The notes under the pieces: generated by a model
What the model was told of the DNA's origin: nothing
Databases searched by the model: none
What the model saw: only the letters and a program-made list of their open reading frames with translations
In this document: in pieces, positions 1 through 7,841 of the stretch
How the letters are laid out: each line of letters starts with the position of its first letter
Position numbering within the stretch: position 1 is the first letter of the stretch
Position numbers and translations under genes: made by a program
Source of the DNA: Burkholderia anthina
Lineage (GTDB): Bacteria > Pseudomonadota > Gammaproteobacteria > Burkholderiales > Burkholderiaceae
Assembly: GCF_001547525.1 (NCBI RefSeq)
Contig: NZ_LNJP01000004.1
Location: 248,001 to 312,000, forward strand
Length of the DNA stretch: 64,000 nt
Direction of reading: 5' to 3'

Positions 1-74
1 GTCTTCGTGACGGTGTAGATGGTACGGCCCGAATCCGGCTTGGCCTTGAGAATCTGCGCGACAGTCGTGCTCAT
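1..74 (-). CDS. CBS-domain protein, N-terminal fragment
   Basis: Only the first 24 codons lie in the window; the gene runs off the left edge. It starts with ATG at 74 (reverse strand) and reads MSTTVAQILKAKPDSGRTIY before continuing TVTK. Burkholderia CBS-pair proteins of about 150 residues commonly begin this way, with a short helix ahead of the first CBS motif. The family senses adenine nucleotides or acts as a regulatory module, but no CBS core is visible here, so the call rests on recognising the N-terminus. It is divergent from ribA across about 180 bp. Confidence 0.6.
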   Translation of the reverse strand, partial: MSTTVAQILKAKPDSGRTIYTVTK

Positions 75-251
75 TCGCTTTCTCCGTATGCAGGTCGATG
101 CAGGGCAGGCGGGACGTGATGCGCGTCACCCGGTGAGCCCAGTATAGCCGGGCGGGCGGCGGCAGTCGCGTGACGTTTCCAGATTAGCGGTAAACTCCCG
201 TCACGCACCATCCACACAACTCCTACATTCCTGAACGTTTCGATTGAATTC

Positions 252-902
252 ATGATGTCTTCGCGTCCCCAATCGCCCTCGCCGGGCAATGGCCAGGCCG
301 ACGAGTGCGTGACGCTCGTCGCCACCGCGTCGCTGCCTACGCGCTACGGTACGTTCACGTCATACGCGTTTCGCGTATCGGGCAGCGATGCCGAACATCT
401 CGCGCTCGTGATGGGCGACGTGACCGGCGAGCAGTCCGTGCTCACCCGTCTGCATTCCGAATGCCTGACCGGTGACGTGTTCGGCTCGTACCGCTGCGAT
501 TGCGGCGAGCAACTCGATCTCGCGTTGCGCTACATCGCCGCCGAAAACCGCGGCGTGCTGCTGTATCTGCGCGGTCATGAAGGCCGCGGCATCGGCCTGA
601 GCAACAAGATCCGCGCGTACGCGCTGCAGGAGCAGGGGCGCGATACCGTCGAGGCGAACCTCGATCTCGGTCTCCCCGACGACGCCCGCGAATACGACTC
701 GGCCGCCGCGATCCTGCGCATCCTCGGCGTGACGTCGGTTCGGCTGATGAGCAACAACCCGAAGAAGTTCGACACGCTCGTGAAGCACGGTATTCCCGTC
801 TGCGAGCGCGTGGCGCTCGCGGTGCCTGTGCGCGAGGAAAACGAACGTTATATCCGCACGAAGCAAACGAAGTTCGGGCATTACTTCGAAGAAAACGAAT
901 AA
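252..902 (+). CDS. ribA: GTP cyclohydrolase II
   Basis: Converts GTP to 2,5-diamino-6-ribosylamino-pyrimidinone phosphate, formate and pyrophosphate, the first committed step of riboflavin synthesis in the cytoplasm. The 216-residue protein carries the family zinc site C71-x10-C82-x-C84 (HSEC, then YRCDCGEQ), the motif GHEGRGIGL and the late segment LMSNNPKK that contacts substrate. Its length matches stand-alone RibA, with no fused RibB domain. Two in-frame ATG codons (252 and 255) are possible starts and neither has a strong Shine-Dalgarno sequence. The first is chosen. A GC-rich hairpin follows the stop directly, so it is probably transcribed alone. No FMN riboswitch is evident in the short leader. 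Confidence 0.95.
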   Translation: MMSSRPQSPSPGNGQADECVTLVATASLPTRYGTFTSYAFRVSGSDAEHLALVMGDVTGEQSVLTRLHSECLTGDVFGSYRCDCGEQLDLALRYIAAENRGVLLYLRGHEGRGIGLSNKIRAYALQEQGRDTVEANLDLGLPDDAREYDSAAAILRILGVTSVRLMSNNPKKFDTLVKHGIPVCERVALAVPVREENERYIRTKQTKFGHYFEENE

Positions 903-907
903 CCGGG

Positions 908-930
908 CGGGGCGCGCCAGCGCCCCGTTT
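908..930 (+). terminator. Rho-independent terminator after ribA
   Basis: Perfect 8-bp stem CGGGGCGC / GCGCCCCG with loop GCCA, followed by TTT, beginning six bases after the ribA stop. Confidence 0.75.
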
Positions 931-1183
931 CTCGTCATCTGTTCTTCCGATCGTTGCCGGTACACGCGACGATCGCGATCGTCTTCCGTCATGCATTCCA
1001 GTACCGGGCATGTGACGTCGGCTGCGTTGTGCGCGGCGTCCGTCCGCTCCGTACTCCCGTCATGATCACGCCGCTGAATCGAAACCGAATGCCTGACGCA
1101 GCGTCGCTCGCAACCGGCCGACGCGGAGACGCGACCGCGACGACGGCCACGTCGGCGTGTAACGGCTCACGCGCGTCAGCCCG

Positions 1184-1570
1184 TCAATGCCACGTCCCGT
1201 TCTGCAACACGATCCGGTAGCCGTCGGCATCCTCGAAGGTTTGACCTGATATTTCCCAGTATGGATTGAACGACGTCACCGGCATGAAGCCGTGTTCGGT
1301 CGCGCGCTCGCAGGCGGCTTCCCATTCCGGACGATCGGGCACGTAGAACACGATCAGGTCCTCGGGCGTCGGCGACGGCGCGATCGGATGGTCGGGGCAG
1401 TGCGTGAACTCGAAGTGGTAGTCGAGGCCTTCGCGTCCGAGCATCACGCCGAAAAAGCCGTCGTGATCCTCGAAGCGCGCCAGTACCGACAGATCGAGGG
1501 CGTCGCGATACATGCGCTCGGTGCGGGCGAGGTTGCTGACCGGGCGGGCAATGCGCAGATGGGCGTGCAA
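1184..1570 (-). CDS. VOC (glyoxalase/bleomycin-resistance) superfamily protein
   Basis: A 128-residue single-unit VOC protein if it starts at the TTG at 1570, read as HAHLRIARPVSNLARTERMY. This start gives the usual length and the usual opening beta strand, and a GAGG lies a few bases upstream. A longer reading frame continues to 1783 but that extension looks non-coding. Later segments (DHDGFFGVMLG, FEFTHCPDHP, VLQNGTWH) fit the beta-alpha-beta-beta-beta units of the fold. A conserved phrase near the end, FEDADGYRIVLQ, is the classic C-terminal VOC motif. The substrate is unknown; relatives include glyoxalase-like enzymes and drug-binding proteins. It stands alone, convergent with ribA. Confidence 0.8.
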   Translation of the reverse strand: MHAHLRIARPVSNLARTERMYRDALDLSVLARFEDHDGFFGVMLGREGLDYHFEFTHCPDHPIAPSPTPEDLIVFYVPDRPEWEAACERATEHGFMPVTSFNPYWEISGQTFEDADGYRIVLQNGTWH

Positions 1571-1869
1571 GATGGCCTCGGCGGGAAGTGGTGGGCCGCT
1601 CGATGATAAGCGGCCGATCGCGATTGCGCGAGGCGAGCGAACCGCGCTTCGGGCGATACTTGCCGTATCGAACGATATCGATTCGACGCGGCCAAACGGA
1701 TCGAATTGTCGAGCCACGTTTCGCGCAAGAAAAAACATGACGCTTCTCGATCCAGTGTGTGCACACCGCATTGCAGTGGCCACTCGTCAGCAAGACCTTT
1801 GAAGGCATGCGTTCGGCTGCGCCTGCCGCACGACGTACGGATATGCGCATACCGGGCCGGAGGTGACGA

Positions 1870-2160
1870 ATGGGTAAGCCCGATCTTCGCCGGCCGGTTG
1901 CCGGACCTTATCGCCAGTCGCGATGGGCGGCCGGACTAGAGGTTGCCTTCGGATGGGTGGCAAAAGGGACGTTGGCGCTGGCCGGCCTGACGATGGTCGC
2001 ATTGGCGGCGCTGACGGGCGACGTCGGCGCCGTGACGGACCTGCCGTCGACCAGAAAGGGCTGGTTGTACCTGCTGCTGATACTGGTCGTGGTGGTCGCG
2101 CTGATATTTGCGGTGCATCACTACTGGCTACGCCCGGCCAGCGTGCGTCCAGCGGGCTAG
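1870..2160 (+). CDS. Small two-helix membrane protein, function unknown
   Basis: I do not recognise this 96-residue protein. A textbook ribosome site (GGAGGTGACGA) ends directly before the ATG, which supports translation. Two hydrophobic segments are visible: about residues 31-50 (GTLALAGLTMVALAALTG) and 64-85 (GWLYLLLILVVVVALIFAVH). The N-terminal 20 residues are basic, suggesting a cytoplasmic N-terminus with both ends inside. It points toward the cepI operon but is separated from it by a terminator that serves the opposite strand. Confidence 0.65.
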   Translation: MGKPDLRRPVAGPYRQSRWAAGLEVAFGWVAKGTLALAGLTMVALAALTGDVGAVTDLPSTRKGWLYLLLILVVVVALIFAVHHYWLRPASVRPAG

Positions 2161-2202
2161 CCTGACGTGGGGCTGGATATGGCCCCGAAAACCGTTCAGG
2201 CA

Positions 2203-2230
2203 ATAAAAAAGCCCGCTGCTTGAGCGGGCC
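2203..2230 (-). terminator. Terminator of the cepI operon
   Basis: Stem GCCCGCT / AGCGGGC with a 5-base loop. On the reverse strand it is followed by a six-T run, so it ends leftward transcription from cepI and its downstream gene. Confidence 0.8.
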
Positions 2231-2367
2231 GAATCCATGTTTGGAGACATGGAGGAGACAGACGTAAATTTAAGGGAAAACCCGGACGTTTGCAAGCGCT
2301 TGTTGTATCCGCACAACCTGCCGCCGCCCCAGCCCGCCCGGATGGCGGCGCGCTGCACGGGCTTCGT

Positions 2368-3132
2368 TCACACGCCGCCGGCTCGTGCATGCGCCGCAAA
2401 CGCGCCGAACCGCCGTTGCGCGACGGGCAGCGCATATTTGCTGCGCATCTCCGTCTCGATCCATGCGCACGCCTCGCGCGCGCAGTCGGTCAGTGCGTGC
2501 CGCGTCGCATGCCCATCGATGTCGTAGACGAAACGCACGCCAACCTCGTCCTCGTCGACCTGTCGTTCGAGCTGATTGAGCTGCAGTTGCGGCCCGTGCT
2601 GTTGCGACAGCGCGCGAAGTTCGTCGAAGTGATATTCGAGCCAGTCGGCGAAGAACAGCGCGTCGCTGTGGCAGGGCAGGCGAAAAGCCGCGCTGCGCGA
2701 CGGGCGTGACGCGATTTCGCCGGCCGCCGCATGCGGTTCGCCGTCGACGGCGACCGGCCGATCGACCGGCGCGAGCGGGTGCCGGATCCGCCGGTACGGC
2801 GCCCGATCGCGCAATGCGTGCCACAGCAGTTCGTCGCCGGCGGCGCCGGACGGCTGCATCGTCAGGTCGTGCCGGCCGTCGCCGGTCGCGGCGATGTCGC
2901 GGATCACGAGGCGCAGCGAGCACAGCGGTTCGTCCGCGACCAGCAGGGTTGCCGGGCGCGGCAGCCCGCACACGAGCGGCGCGGCGCCGGCGGCGCGAAA
3001 CACGAGCCCGCGGCGGTCGAGCCGCACGAGCGGCAACGGCCTCGGAAACGACGGATAGGCGACCGTGATGCGGGCGCCGCCGGCGCCCGTCAACCCGGGC
3101 ATCATCGCGCGAAAGACCTGAGACTGGTCCAC
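2368..3132 (-). CDS. DUF4902-type protein, second gene of the cepI operon
   Basis: A 254-residue protein starting at GTG 3132, preceded by AAGGAG at ideal spacing. It lies 51 bp downstream of cepI on the same strand, with a terminator after it, so the two are probably co-transcribed. From memory, the gene in this position in B. cenocepacia (downstream of cepI) is a conserved hypothetical of the DUF4902 type reported to affect acyl-homoserine-lactone levels. The sequence itself shows no signal peptide, membrane segment or catalytic motif I can name. The C-terminal third (FFADWLEYHFDELRAL, then EDEVGVRFVYDIDGH) looks like a compact alpha/beta domain. The biochemical role is unknown. Confidence 0.8.
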   Translation of the reverse strand: MDQSQVFRAMMPGLTGAGGARITVAYPSFPRPLPLVRLDRRGLVFRAAGAAPLVCGLPRPATLLVADEPLCSLRLVIRDIAATGDGRHDLTMQPSGAAGDELLWHALRDRAPYRRIRHPLAPVDRPVAVDGEPHAAAGEIASRPSRSAAFRLPCHSDALFFADWLEYHFDELRALSQQHGPQLQLNQLERQVDEDEVGVRFVYDIDGHATRHALTDCAREACAWIETEMRSKYALPVAQRRFGAFAAHARAGGV

Positions 3133-3183
3133 GTTGGTTCTCCTTCGTTACGATGCCGCCTGGACGGAAACGCGCGTTCCGGC

Positions 3184-3792
3184 TCAGGCGGCGATAGCTT
3201 GCCGGGCGACCTGCCCGGGCTCGATTCCCAGTGCGGCAAACGTTTGCGGATCGATGTCGATCCAGCACGCGACCACCAGACGCCCGTCCACCTGCTTCGG
3301 CGGGCCTGCGCGGTGCGCGTGGATGCCGATCCGGCGGAACAGCCGCTCCATGCTCGCGAACGTCACGCCGATCAACTGCCGCGCGCCGAGCTGCGCCGCA
3401 CACTCGACGACGGCCGCGAGCATCGGGCGTACGGCCCATTCGGCGTTGCCGGGCCCGCCTTCGTCGTCGGTCGCCGCGAATCGGGACAGTTCCCAGACGG
3501 CGGCAGACTGCGGCAGCGGCATGTCCTCGGCGACCAGGTCGGCGAACAGCGACTTCAGCAGGTACGGGCGCGTCGTCGGCAGCAGGCGCGCGCATCCGCA
3601 CATGTCGCCGGCGGCGTTTCGCGCGAACACGTAGACGGTATCGTCGCGATCGAACTGGTCGCGCTCGAAACTTTCGTTCGCCGACGGGAGCGCCCAGCCG
3701 AGCTGTTCGACGAACACACGGCGCCGATAGCGCCCTAGATCCGCCGCGAGTTCGTGTGGCAACCGCCCTTCCTCGTGAACGAAGGTCTGCAT
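3184..3792 (-). CDS. cepI: N-acyl-homoserine lactone synthase CepI
   Basis: Makes acyl-homoserine lactone signals (mainly C8-HSL in the known enzyme) from S-adenosylmethionine and acyl-ACP. The 202-residue protein starts at ATG 3792 (MQTFVHEEGRLP). An upstream in-frame ATG at 3843 would add 17 residues but would put translation close to the promoter operator. LuxI-family landmarks are present: RYRRRVFVEQLGW near residue 25, FDRDDTVYVFARN, CARLLPTTRPYLL, and WELSRFA with its catalytic-region Glu and Arg. A lux-type palindrome lies about 58 bp upstream, consistent with activation by CepR. The sequence matches my memory of CepI of the B. cepacia complex almost residue for residue. Confidence 0.97.
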   Translation of the reverse strand: MQTFVHEEGRLPHELAADLGRYRRRVFVEQLGWALPSANESFERDQFDRDDTVYVFARNAAGDMCGCARLLPTTRPYLLKSLFADLVAEDMPLPQSAAVWELSRFAATDDEGGPGNAEWAVRPMLAAVVECAAQLGARQLIGVTFASMERLFRRIGIHAHRAGPPKQVDGRLVVACWIDIDPQTFAALGIEPGQVARQAIAA

Positions 3793-3849
3793 GGATGTCC
3801 TCGGATCTGTGCTTTTGTATGCGTGCATTACAGCGCGCGGCACGAGGAG

Positions 3850-3873
3850 CCTGTAACTGGTAACTCTTACAGG
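3850..3873. promoter_or_regulatory. cep box (CepR operator) upstream of cepI
   Basis: Imperfect dyad with outer arms CCTGTAA and TTACAGG around an asymmetric core, centred about 70 bp upstream of the cepI start. The arms match the CTGTAA/TTACAG lux-box consensus used by CepR. Confidence 0.85.
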
Positions 3874-4001
3874 GTGGCGTCGATGGACGCCATTGGGGAC
3901 GTGGCAACGGTTTCTTGATCGACGGGATTGAAAACCGGGCCGCTTTTGCTTATAAAGAGCGCCAGTCTTGCAATATCGTCAGAGGAATGCGCAGCCAGTT
4001 G

Positions 4002-4445
4002 TCACTGGAGCGTCGGACCGGCATGATAGGCGTCGTTGTGTCCGAGGAGGGCCGATGCGACCGCGGCGGGCCAGTCGATGGCGGCGAGCCTTGCGGCGAG
4101 CGCGGCGGCCGTGCGGAACATGCCGATGTCGGCACCCTTGGCGTCGATGGCCATCACGTTGCTGCGGACATCGCCGCCCGCGATCACGAACGTGCCCGTC
4201 GCGCGTTCGAGATACCAGTCCCAGCCGACCGTCACGTACGCGACGCCGGCACCGGCCGCGCGATGCCATTCGGTATAGCCGGCGAGGCGCGCGTCGATCG
4301 CGTTGTCGCGCAGTTCGGCCAGCAGCGACGGGTCGAGGCCGCTCTCGACATGGTCGAGCACGAGGGCGGCCAGTGCGCTTTCTGACAGGCGTACGTAGCC
4401 GTCCGGGGACGGGCCGGCGACAGGGTGCAGCAAGGGTGAAGTCAT
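4002..4445 (-). CDS. rsaM: RsaM-like quorum-sensing modulator
   Basis: A 147-residue protein between cepI and cepR, where B. cepacia-complex genomes carry an RsaM homologue. RsaM-type proteins dampen or balance AHL signalling; the mechanism is unsettled and no DNA-binding motif is apparent. Visible features are an alpha-helical N-terminus (SESALAALVLDHVESG), the WDWYLERATGTF segment and a conserved VRSNVMAIDAKGADIG stretch. It is transcribed leftward, divergent from cepR across about 73 bp, and reads toward cepI. The identification rests on position plus recognition of the family. Confidence 0.88.
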   Translation of the reverse strand: MTSPLLHPVAGPSPDGYVRLSESALAALVLDHVESGLDPSLLAELRDNAIDARLAGYTEWHRAAGAGVAYVTVGWDWYLERATGTFVIAGGDVRSNVMAIDAKGADIGMFRTAAALAARLAAIDWPAAVASALLGHNDAYHAGPTLQ

Positions 4446-4518
4446 GCGCGGAATGTATCAGCCTCGAAAGGGTGCTGGAACCTGACAAGTATGACAGCGT
4501 GACGTTGTCGGAGAAAGA

Positions 4519-5238
4519 ATGGAACTGCGCTGGCAGGATGCCTACCAACAATTCAGCGCCGCGGAAGACGAGCAGCAGCTCTTCCAGCGGATTGCTGCCT
4601 ATTCCAAGCGGTTGGGATTCGAATACTGCTGTTACGGCATTCGCGTACCGCTGCCCGTTTCGAAGCCGGCGGTCGCCATCTTCAATACCTATCCGGACGG
4701 CTGGATGGCGCACTACCAGGCGCGGAACTATATCGAGATCGATTCGACGGTTCGCGACGGCGCACTCAGCACCAACATGATCGTCTGGCCGGACGTCGAC
4801 AACATCGACCCGTGCCCGCTGTGGCAGGACGCGCGCGATTTCGGGCTGTCGGTGGGCGTCGCGCAGTCGAGCTGGGCGGCGCGCGGTGCGTTCGGTCTGC
4901 TGAGCATCGCCCGTCATGCCGACCGGCTGACGCCGGCCGAGATCAACATGCTGACGCTGCAGACCAACTGGCTCGCGAACCTGTCGCATTCGCTGATGAG
5001 CCGCTTCATGGTGCCGAAGCTGTCGCCCGCGGCGGGCGTCACGCTGACCGCGCGCGAGCGCGAGGTGCTGTGCTGGACGGCCGAGGGCAAGACCGCGTGC
5101 GAAATCGGCCAGATCCTCAGCATCTCGGAGCGGACTGTGAACTTCCACGTGAACAACATCCTCGAGAAGCTCGGCGCGACCAACAAGGTCCAGGCGGTCG
5201 TCAAGGCGATCTCGGCCGGGCTCATCGAAGCACCGTGA
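4519..5238 (+). CDS. cepR: LuxR-family quorum-sensing regulator CepR
   Basis: A 239-residue AHL-responsive transcription factor. The N-terminal half is the autoinducer-binding domain with the expected aromatic/acidic pocket residues (YPDGWMAHYQARNYIEID, then VWPDVD). The C-terminal domain has the LuxR helix-turn-helix LTAREREVLCWTAEGKTACE followed by ISERTVNFHVNNILEKLGA. The start at 4519 is preceded by GGAGAAAG. It is divergent from the RsaM-like gene, and the short shared promoter region may allow joint control. CepR with its ligand activates cepI through the cep box; in the known system it also controls secretion, siderophore and virulence genes. Confidence 0.97.
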   Translation: MELRWQDAYQQFSAAEDEQQLFQRIAAYSKRLGFEYCCYGIRVPLPVSKPAVAIFNTYPDGWMAHYQARNYIEIDSTVRDGALSTNMIVWPDVDNIDPCPLWQDARDFGLSVGVAQSSWAARGAFGLLSIARHADRLTPAEINMLTLQTNWLANLSHSLMSRFMVPKLSPAAGVTLTAREREVLCWTAEGKTACEIGQILSISERTVNFHVNNILEKLGATNKVQAVVKAISAGLIEAP

Positions 5239-5286
5239 CGTGACGTTGCGCGACGGCGCCGCCGGAGGCGGCTGCCGCCACGCGGC

Positions 5287-5994
5287 TCACTCCATCATCG
5301 GTTCCACTTCCTTCGCCGTCCAGCTCACGCTGGAAATGCTTTTCTCCATGCTCATCCGGCTCGCGATCTGCTCGAGTTTCTGCTGATCCTTCGGATGCAG
5401 CTTCAGCGTCGCGGTGACCTTCAGCCGGTCCGGCTGGTCGGGCACGTCTTCGCTCGTGAGGCTCTGGAACGACAGCGGCTTCGCATACATCGCGTTCGAC
5501 AGCAGCGTGCGGATGTGGACTTCGTCGGCCGCGAGGCAGATCACGGTGATCTGGTATTCGCGCACGAGGTCGGCGTTCGAGACGGGCGTCGCGTTGATCG
5601 CCTGGCTGACGCCGCGCAACACCGTATTGGTGAGCAGCACGACGCCCGTGCCGGCAAGCGCGGGCACGTAGTGGCCGGAGCCGGCCAGCACGCCGACGGC
5701 GGCCGAGCACCACAGCGTCGCGGCCGTGTTGATGCCCTGGATCGAGCCCTTGTCGCGCATGATCACGCCGCCGCCGAGAAAGCCGACGCCGGACACGACG
5801 TAGGCGGCGATCTGCGTGACGCCCGCCACGCCGTTGCCGGTCAGCACGCCCAGCGTGACGAACAGGCATGCGCCGCTCGCGACGAGCGTGATGGTGCGCA
5901 GGCCGGCCGTGCGCTGGCGCATCTGGCGCTCGAGGCCGATGGCGACGCCGCAGGCGAACGCGGTGAAAAGACGGAGTGCGAAATCGAAAGTCAT
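5287..5994 (-). CDS. MgtC/SapB family membrane protein
   Basis: A 235-residue inner-membrane protein starting at ATG 5994 (MTFDFALRLF). The MgtC signature is clear: FACGVAIGLERQMRQRTAGL, then TLVASGACLFVTLG and GVGFLGGGVIMRD, across about five hydrophobic segments in the first 140 residues. A soluble C-terminal ACT-like domain (EYQITVICLAADEVHIRTLL to the end) follows, as in longer MgtC proteins. Characterised MgtC proteins support growth at low magnesium and survival in macrophages and can inhibit the F-type ATP synthase. Convergent with cepR. The leader contains a strong hairpin (listed separately). Confidence 0.9.
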   Translation of the reverse strand: MTFDFALRLFTAFACGVAIGLERQMRQRTAGLRTITLVASGACLFVTLGVLTGNGVAGVTQIAAYVVSGVGFLGGGVIMRDKGSIQGINTAATLWCSAAVGVLAGSGHYVPALAGTGVVLLTNTVLRGVSQAINATPVSNADLVREYQITVICLAADEVHIRTLLSNAMYAKPLSFQSLTSEDVPDQPDRLKVTATLKLHPKDQQKLEQIASRMSMEKSISSVSWTAKEVEPMME

Positions 5995-6296
5995 GGTTGT
6001 CCTGCCGTGCAAGAAGCGCGTGCCGGCTCGCGTCGCCGCGGCGCAAGGCCGAAGGCGACGCGGCGTCAGCCGTCATCGCGCGGTACTGTACCGCGCGAAT
6101 GCGTCATTCAAATGTGAAACGGATGGCGTGCGGCTCGCGGAACGCGAGCCGGGGCAGGAGAACTGCGGCGGACAGGCGTTCAGGCGGCAAGCGGCGCACG
6201 CAACGGAGTGCTGCAACTGTCCACGATGGTTCCTGAAGGAAGAATGGGCGGCATTCTAGTAGGCGGCGCGCGGCCGCGTCAACCGCCTGGGCGGTG
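5995..6296. other. Intergenic region between the MgtC-type gene and the efflux operon
   Basis: About 300 bp without a gene. It must hold the promoter and 5' leader of the MgtC-family gene. Apart from the inverted repeat at 6077-6097 I see nothing recognisable in it. Confidence 0.6.
6077..6097. repeat. Perfect inverted repeat in the leader of the MgtC-type gene
   Basis: Arms CGCGCGGTAC and GTACCGCGCG flank a single unpaired central base, about 83 bp upstream of the start codon. It could form a hairpin in the mRNA or act as a protein-binding palindrome. There is no T-run, so it is not a standard terminator. Confidence 0.6.
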
Positions 6297-7841
6297 CTAC
6301 TGCGCCGAGCCGATCGTGCCCGTCGCGAGCGCGAGCGCGGCGGCGGCCGACAAGGCGCCGGCATAGCTGTCGACTTCCGCGTTGCGCGCGGCGAGCAACT
6401 GGCTTTGCGCGATCGTCGCGTCGGTGACCGAGCCGACGCCGTTCCGGTACGCGGTCAGCGCCGCATCGTAGCTCGTTTGCGCGGCATCGACGAGCGCCTT
6501 CGCGGCGTCGTGCGACGCGAGGCTCGTCTGCACCGCGTTCTGCGCGGCGACGATCTGGCGCACCGCTTCCTCCTTGGTCCGCGTGAGGCGCGCGGATGCG
6601 CTTTCCGCGTCGTTGCGCGCCTGCATCAGCACGGCCGAGCGCAGGCCGCCGTCGTACAGCGGGATCGTCACGCCGAGGAACACGCCGCCGCCGTAGCGGC
6701 TGCCGTTCAGGTTGACGGTCGGCGCCTGGTCGCCGATCGCGGGCAGCGCGGAGATGGACGTGCCGCCGCTCGCATACGACGTCGACGCGGACAGGAAGAT
6801 CTTCGGCATGAACGCGGCTTGCGCCGCCTTGATCTTCGCGCGATTGGCCTTTTCGAGCGCGAACGCACCCTGCAGGTCGGGGCGGCGCGCGATCGCGTCC
6901 GACACGATCGCGTCGACGGACGAACCGAGCGCAGGCGGCAGCGGCCGCTTCGGCAACGCGGCGATCGCCGGCTTCGACAGCGGCGAGATGCCGAGCGCGG
7001 AGACGAGCGCGAGGTAACCGTCGCTCTCGGCGCCGTTGGCCTGCACGAGCGCGAGGTTCGCCTGCGCGCGGTTCTGCGTCGCCTGCGCGAGCTCCACGAC
7101 CGTGCCGACGCCGTGCTTGAGCCGCGCGCGGGACGCCGCGAGAATCGCATCCGCGTTCGCGAGGCCCTGTTGCGCGCTCAGGGCGCGCGAGCGAGCGGCT
7201 TCGTAGCGGTAGTACGAGACCGTCACGTCGTGGATCACCTGCTGGTGCACGGCCGTGAACGCGACGTTCGATGCGATCGACGCCTGTTCGGCCGCTTCGA
7301 CGCGTGCCGCGCGGCCGCCGAAATCGAACAGCAGCCATTGCAGCGACAGCGCCGAAATCGTTCCGTGCACGCTGGTGTTGCTCGACGAATCGCCTAGGAT
7401 CGTCGACGTCGAGCCGTGGTTCGCCTGGTACGCACCCATTGCCGTCGCCGACAGGCGCGGCAGGTATGCGGACTTGGCGAGGCCGACCGCCAGCGCCGCG
7501 TTGCGCGCGTCGTTCCATGCGATGCGGGTCAGCGGATTGGCCGATTCGGCGAGATCGATCAGTTCCGGCAGCGTGTACGCATGCGCGGCATCGAGCGCGG
7601 CCGGCGGCGGCACCGACGCGAGCGCCGGCGACGCGGGCAGCGTGTAGTCGTGCGCACCTTGCACGGCGGCGTGTGGCGGCGCCGCCACGATGTCGCCCGC
7701 GGCCGACGTTTGCGGCTGCCACGGGCGGTCGGACGCCTCCGGCGCCAGATCGATCGACGACGTCGCGCAGCCGGCCAGCGCGACGGCGGTCGCGAGCGCG
7801 GCGGCGGCGATCGGGGCGGCCGGCGGTTCAGGTACGCGCAT
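6297..7841 (-). CDS. Outer-membrane efflux lipoprotein (TolC/NodT-type)
   Basis: Forms the outer-membrane channel of a tripartite pump. The 514-residue protein begins with a lipoprotein signal whose lipobox LAGC ends at about residue 24. It then shows the duplicated outer-membrane-factor pattern: long coiled-coil helices rich in Ala, Gln and Arg (ARVEAAEQASIASNVAF; QARNDAESASARLTRTKEEA), each followed by a beta-strand segment. It is the last gene of a four-gene leftward operon and overlaps the end of the FUSC pump gene by 14 bases. The family exports drugs and aromatic acids; the specific substrate here is not known. Confidence 0.9.
   Translation of the reverse strand: MRVPEPPAAPIAAAALATAVALAGCATSSIDLAPEASDRPWQPQTSAAGDIVAAPPHAAVQGAHDYTLPASPALASVPPPAALDAAHAYTLPELIDLAESANPLTRIAWNDARNAALAVGLAKSAYLPRLSATAMGAYQANHGSTSTILGDSSSNTSVHGTISALSLQWLLFDFGGRAARVEAAEQASIASNVAFTAVHQQVIHDVTVSYYRYEAARSRALSAQQGLANADAILAASRARLKHGVGTVVELAQATQNRAQANLALVQANGAESDGYLALVSALGISPLSKPAIAALPKRPLPPALGSSVDAIVSDAIARRPDLQGAFALEKANRAKIKAAQAAFMPKIFLSASTSYASGGTSISALPAIGDQAPTVNLNGSRYGGGVFLGVTIPLYDGGLRSAVLMQARNDAESASARLTRTKEEAVRQIVAAQNAVQTSLASHDAAKALVDAAQTSYDAALTAYRNGVGSVTDATIAQSQLLAARNAEVDSYAGALSAAAALALATGTIGSAQ

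Noticed and set aside
968-983. Perfect palindrome GACGATCGCGATCGTC after ribA
   Set aside because: Made of CGATCG words that are very common in this genome type. No promoter is close by.
954-1220. Possible 88-residue protein on the plus strand
   Set aside because: No ribosome site, biased composition and overlap with the VOC gene end.
5252-5274. GGCGCCGCC/GGCGGCTGCC hairpin between cepR and the MgtC-type gene
   Set aside because: Imperfect and without a T-run, so too weak to call as a terminator.
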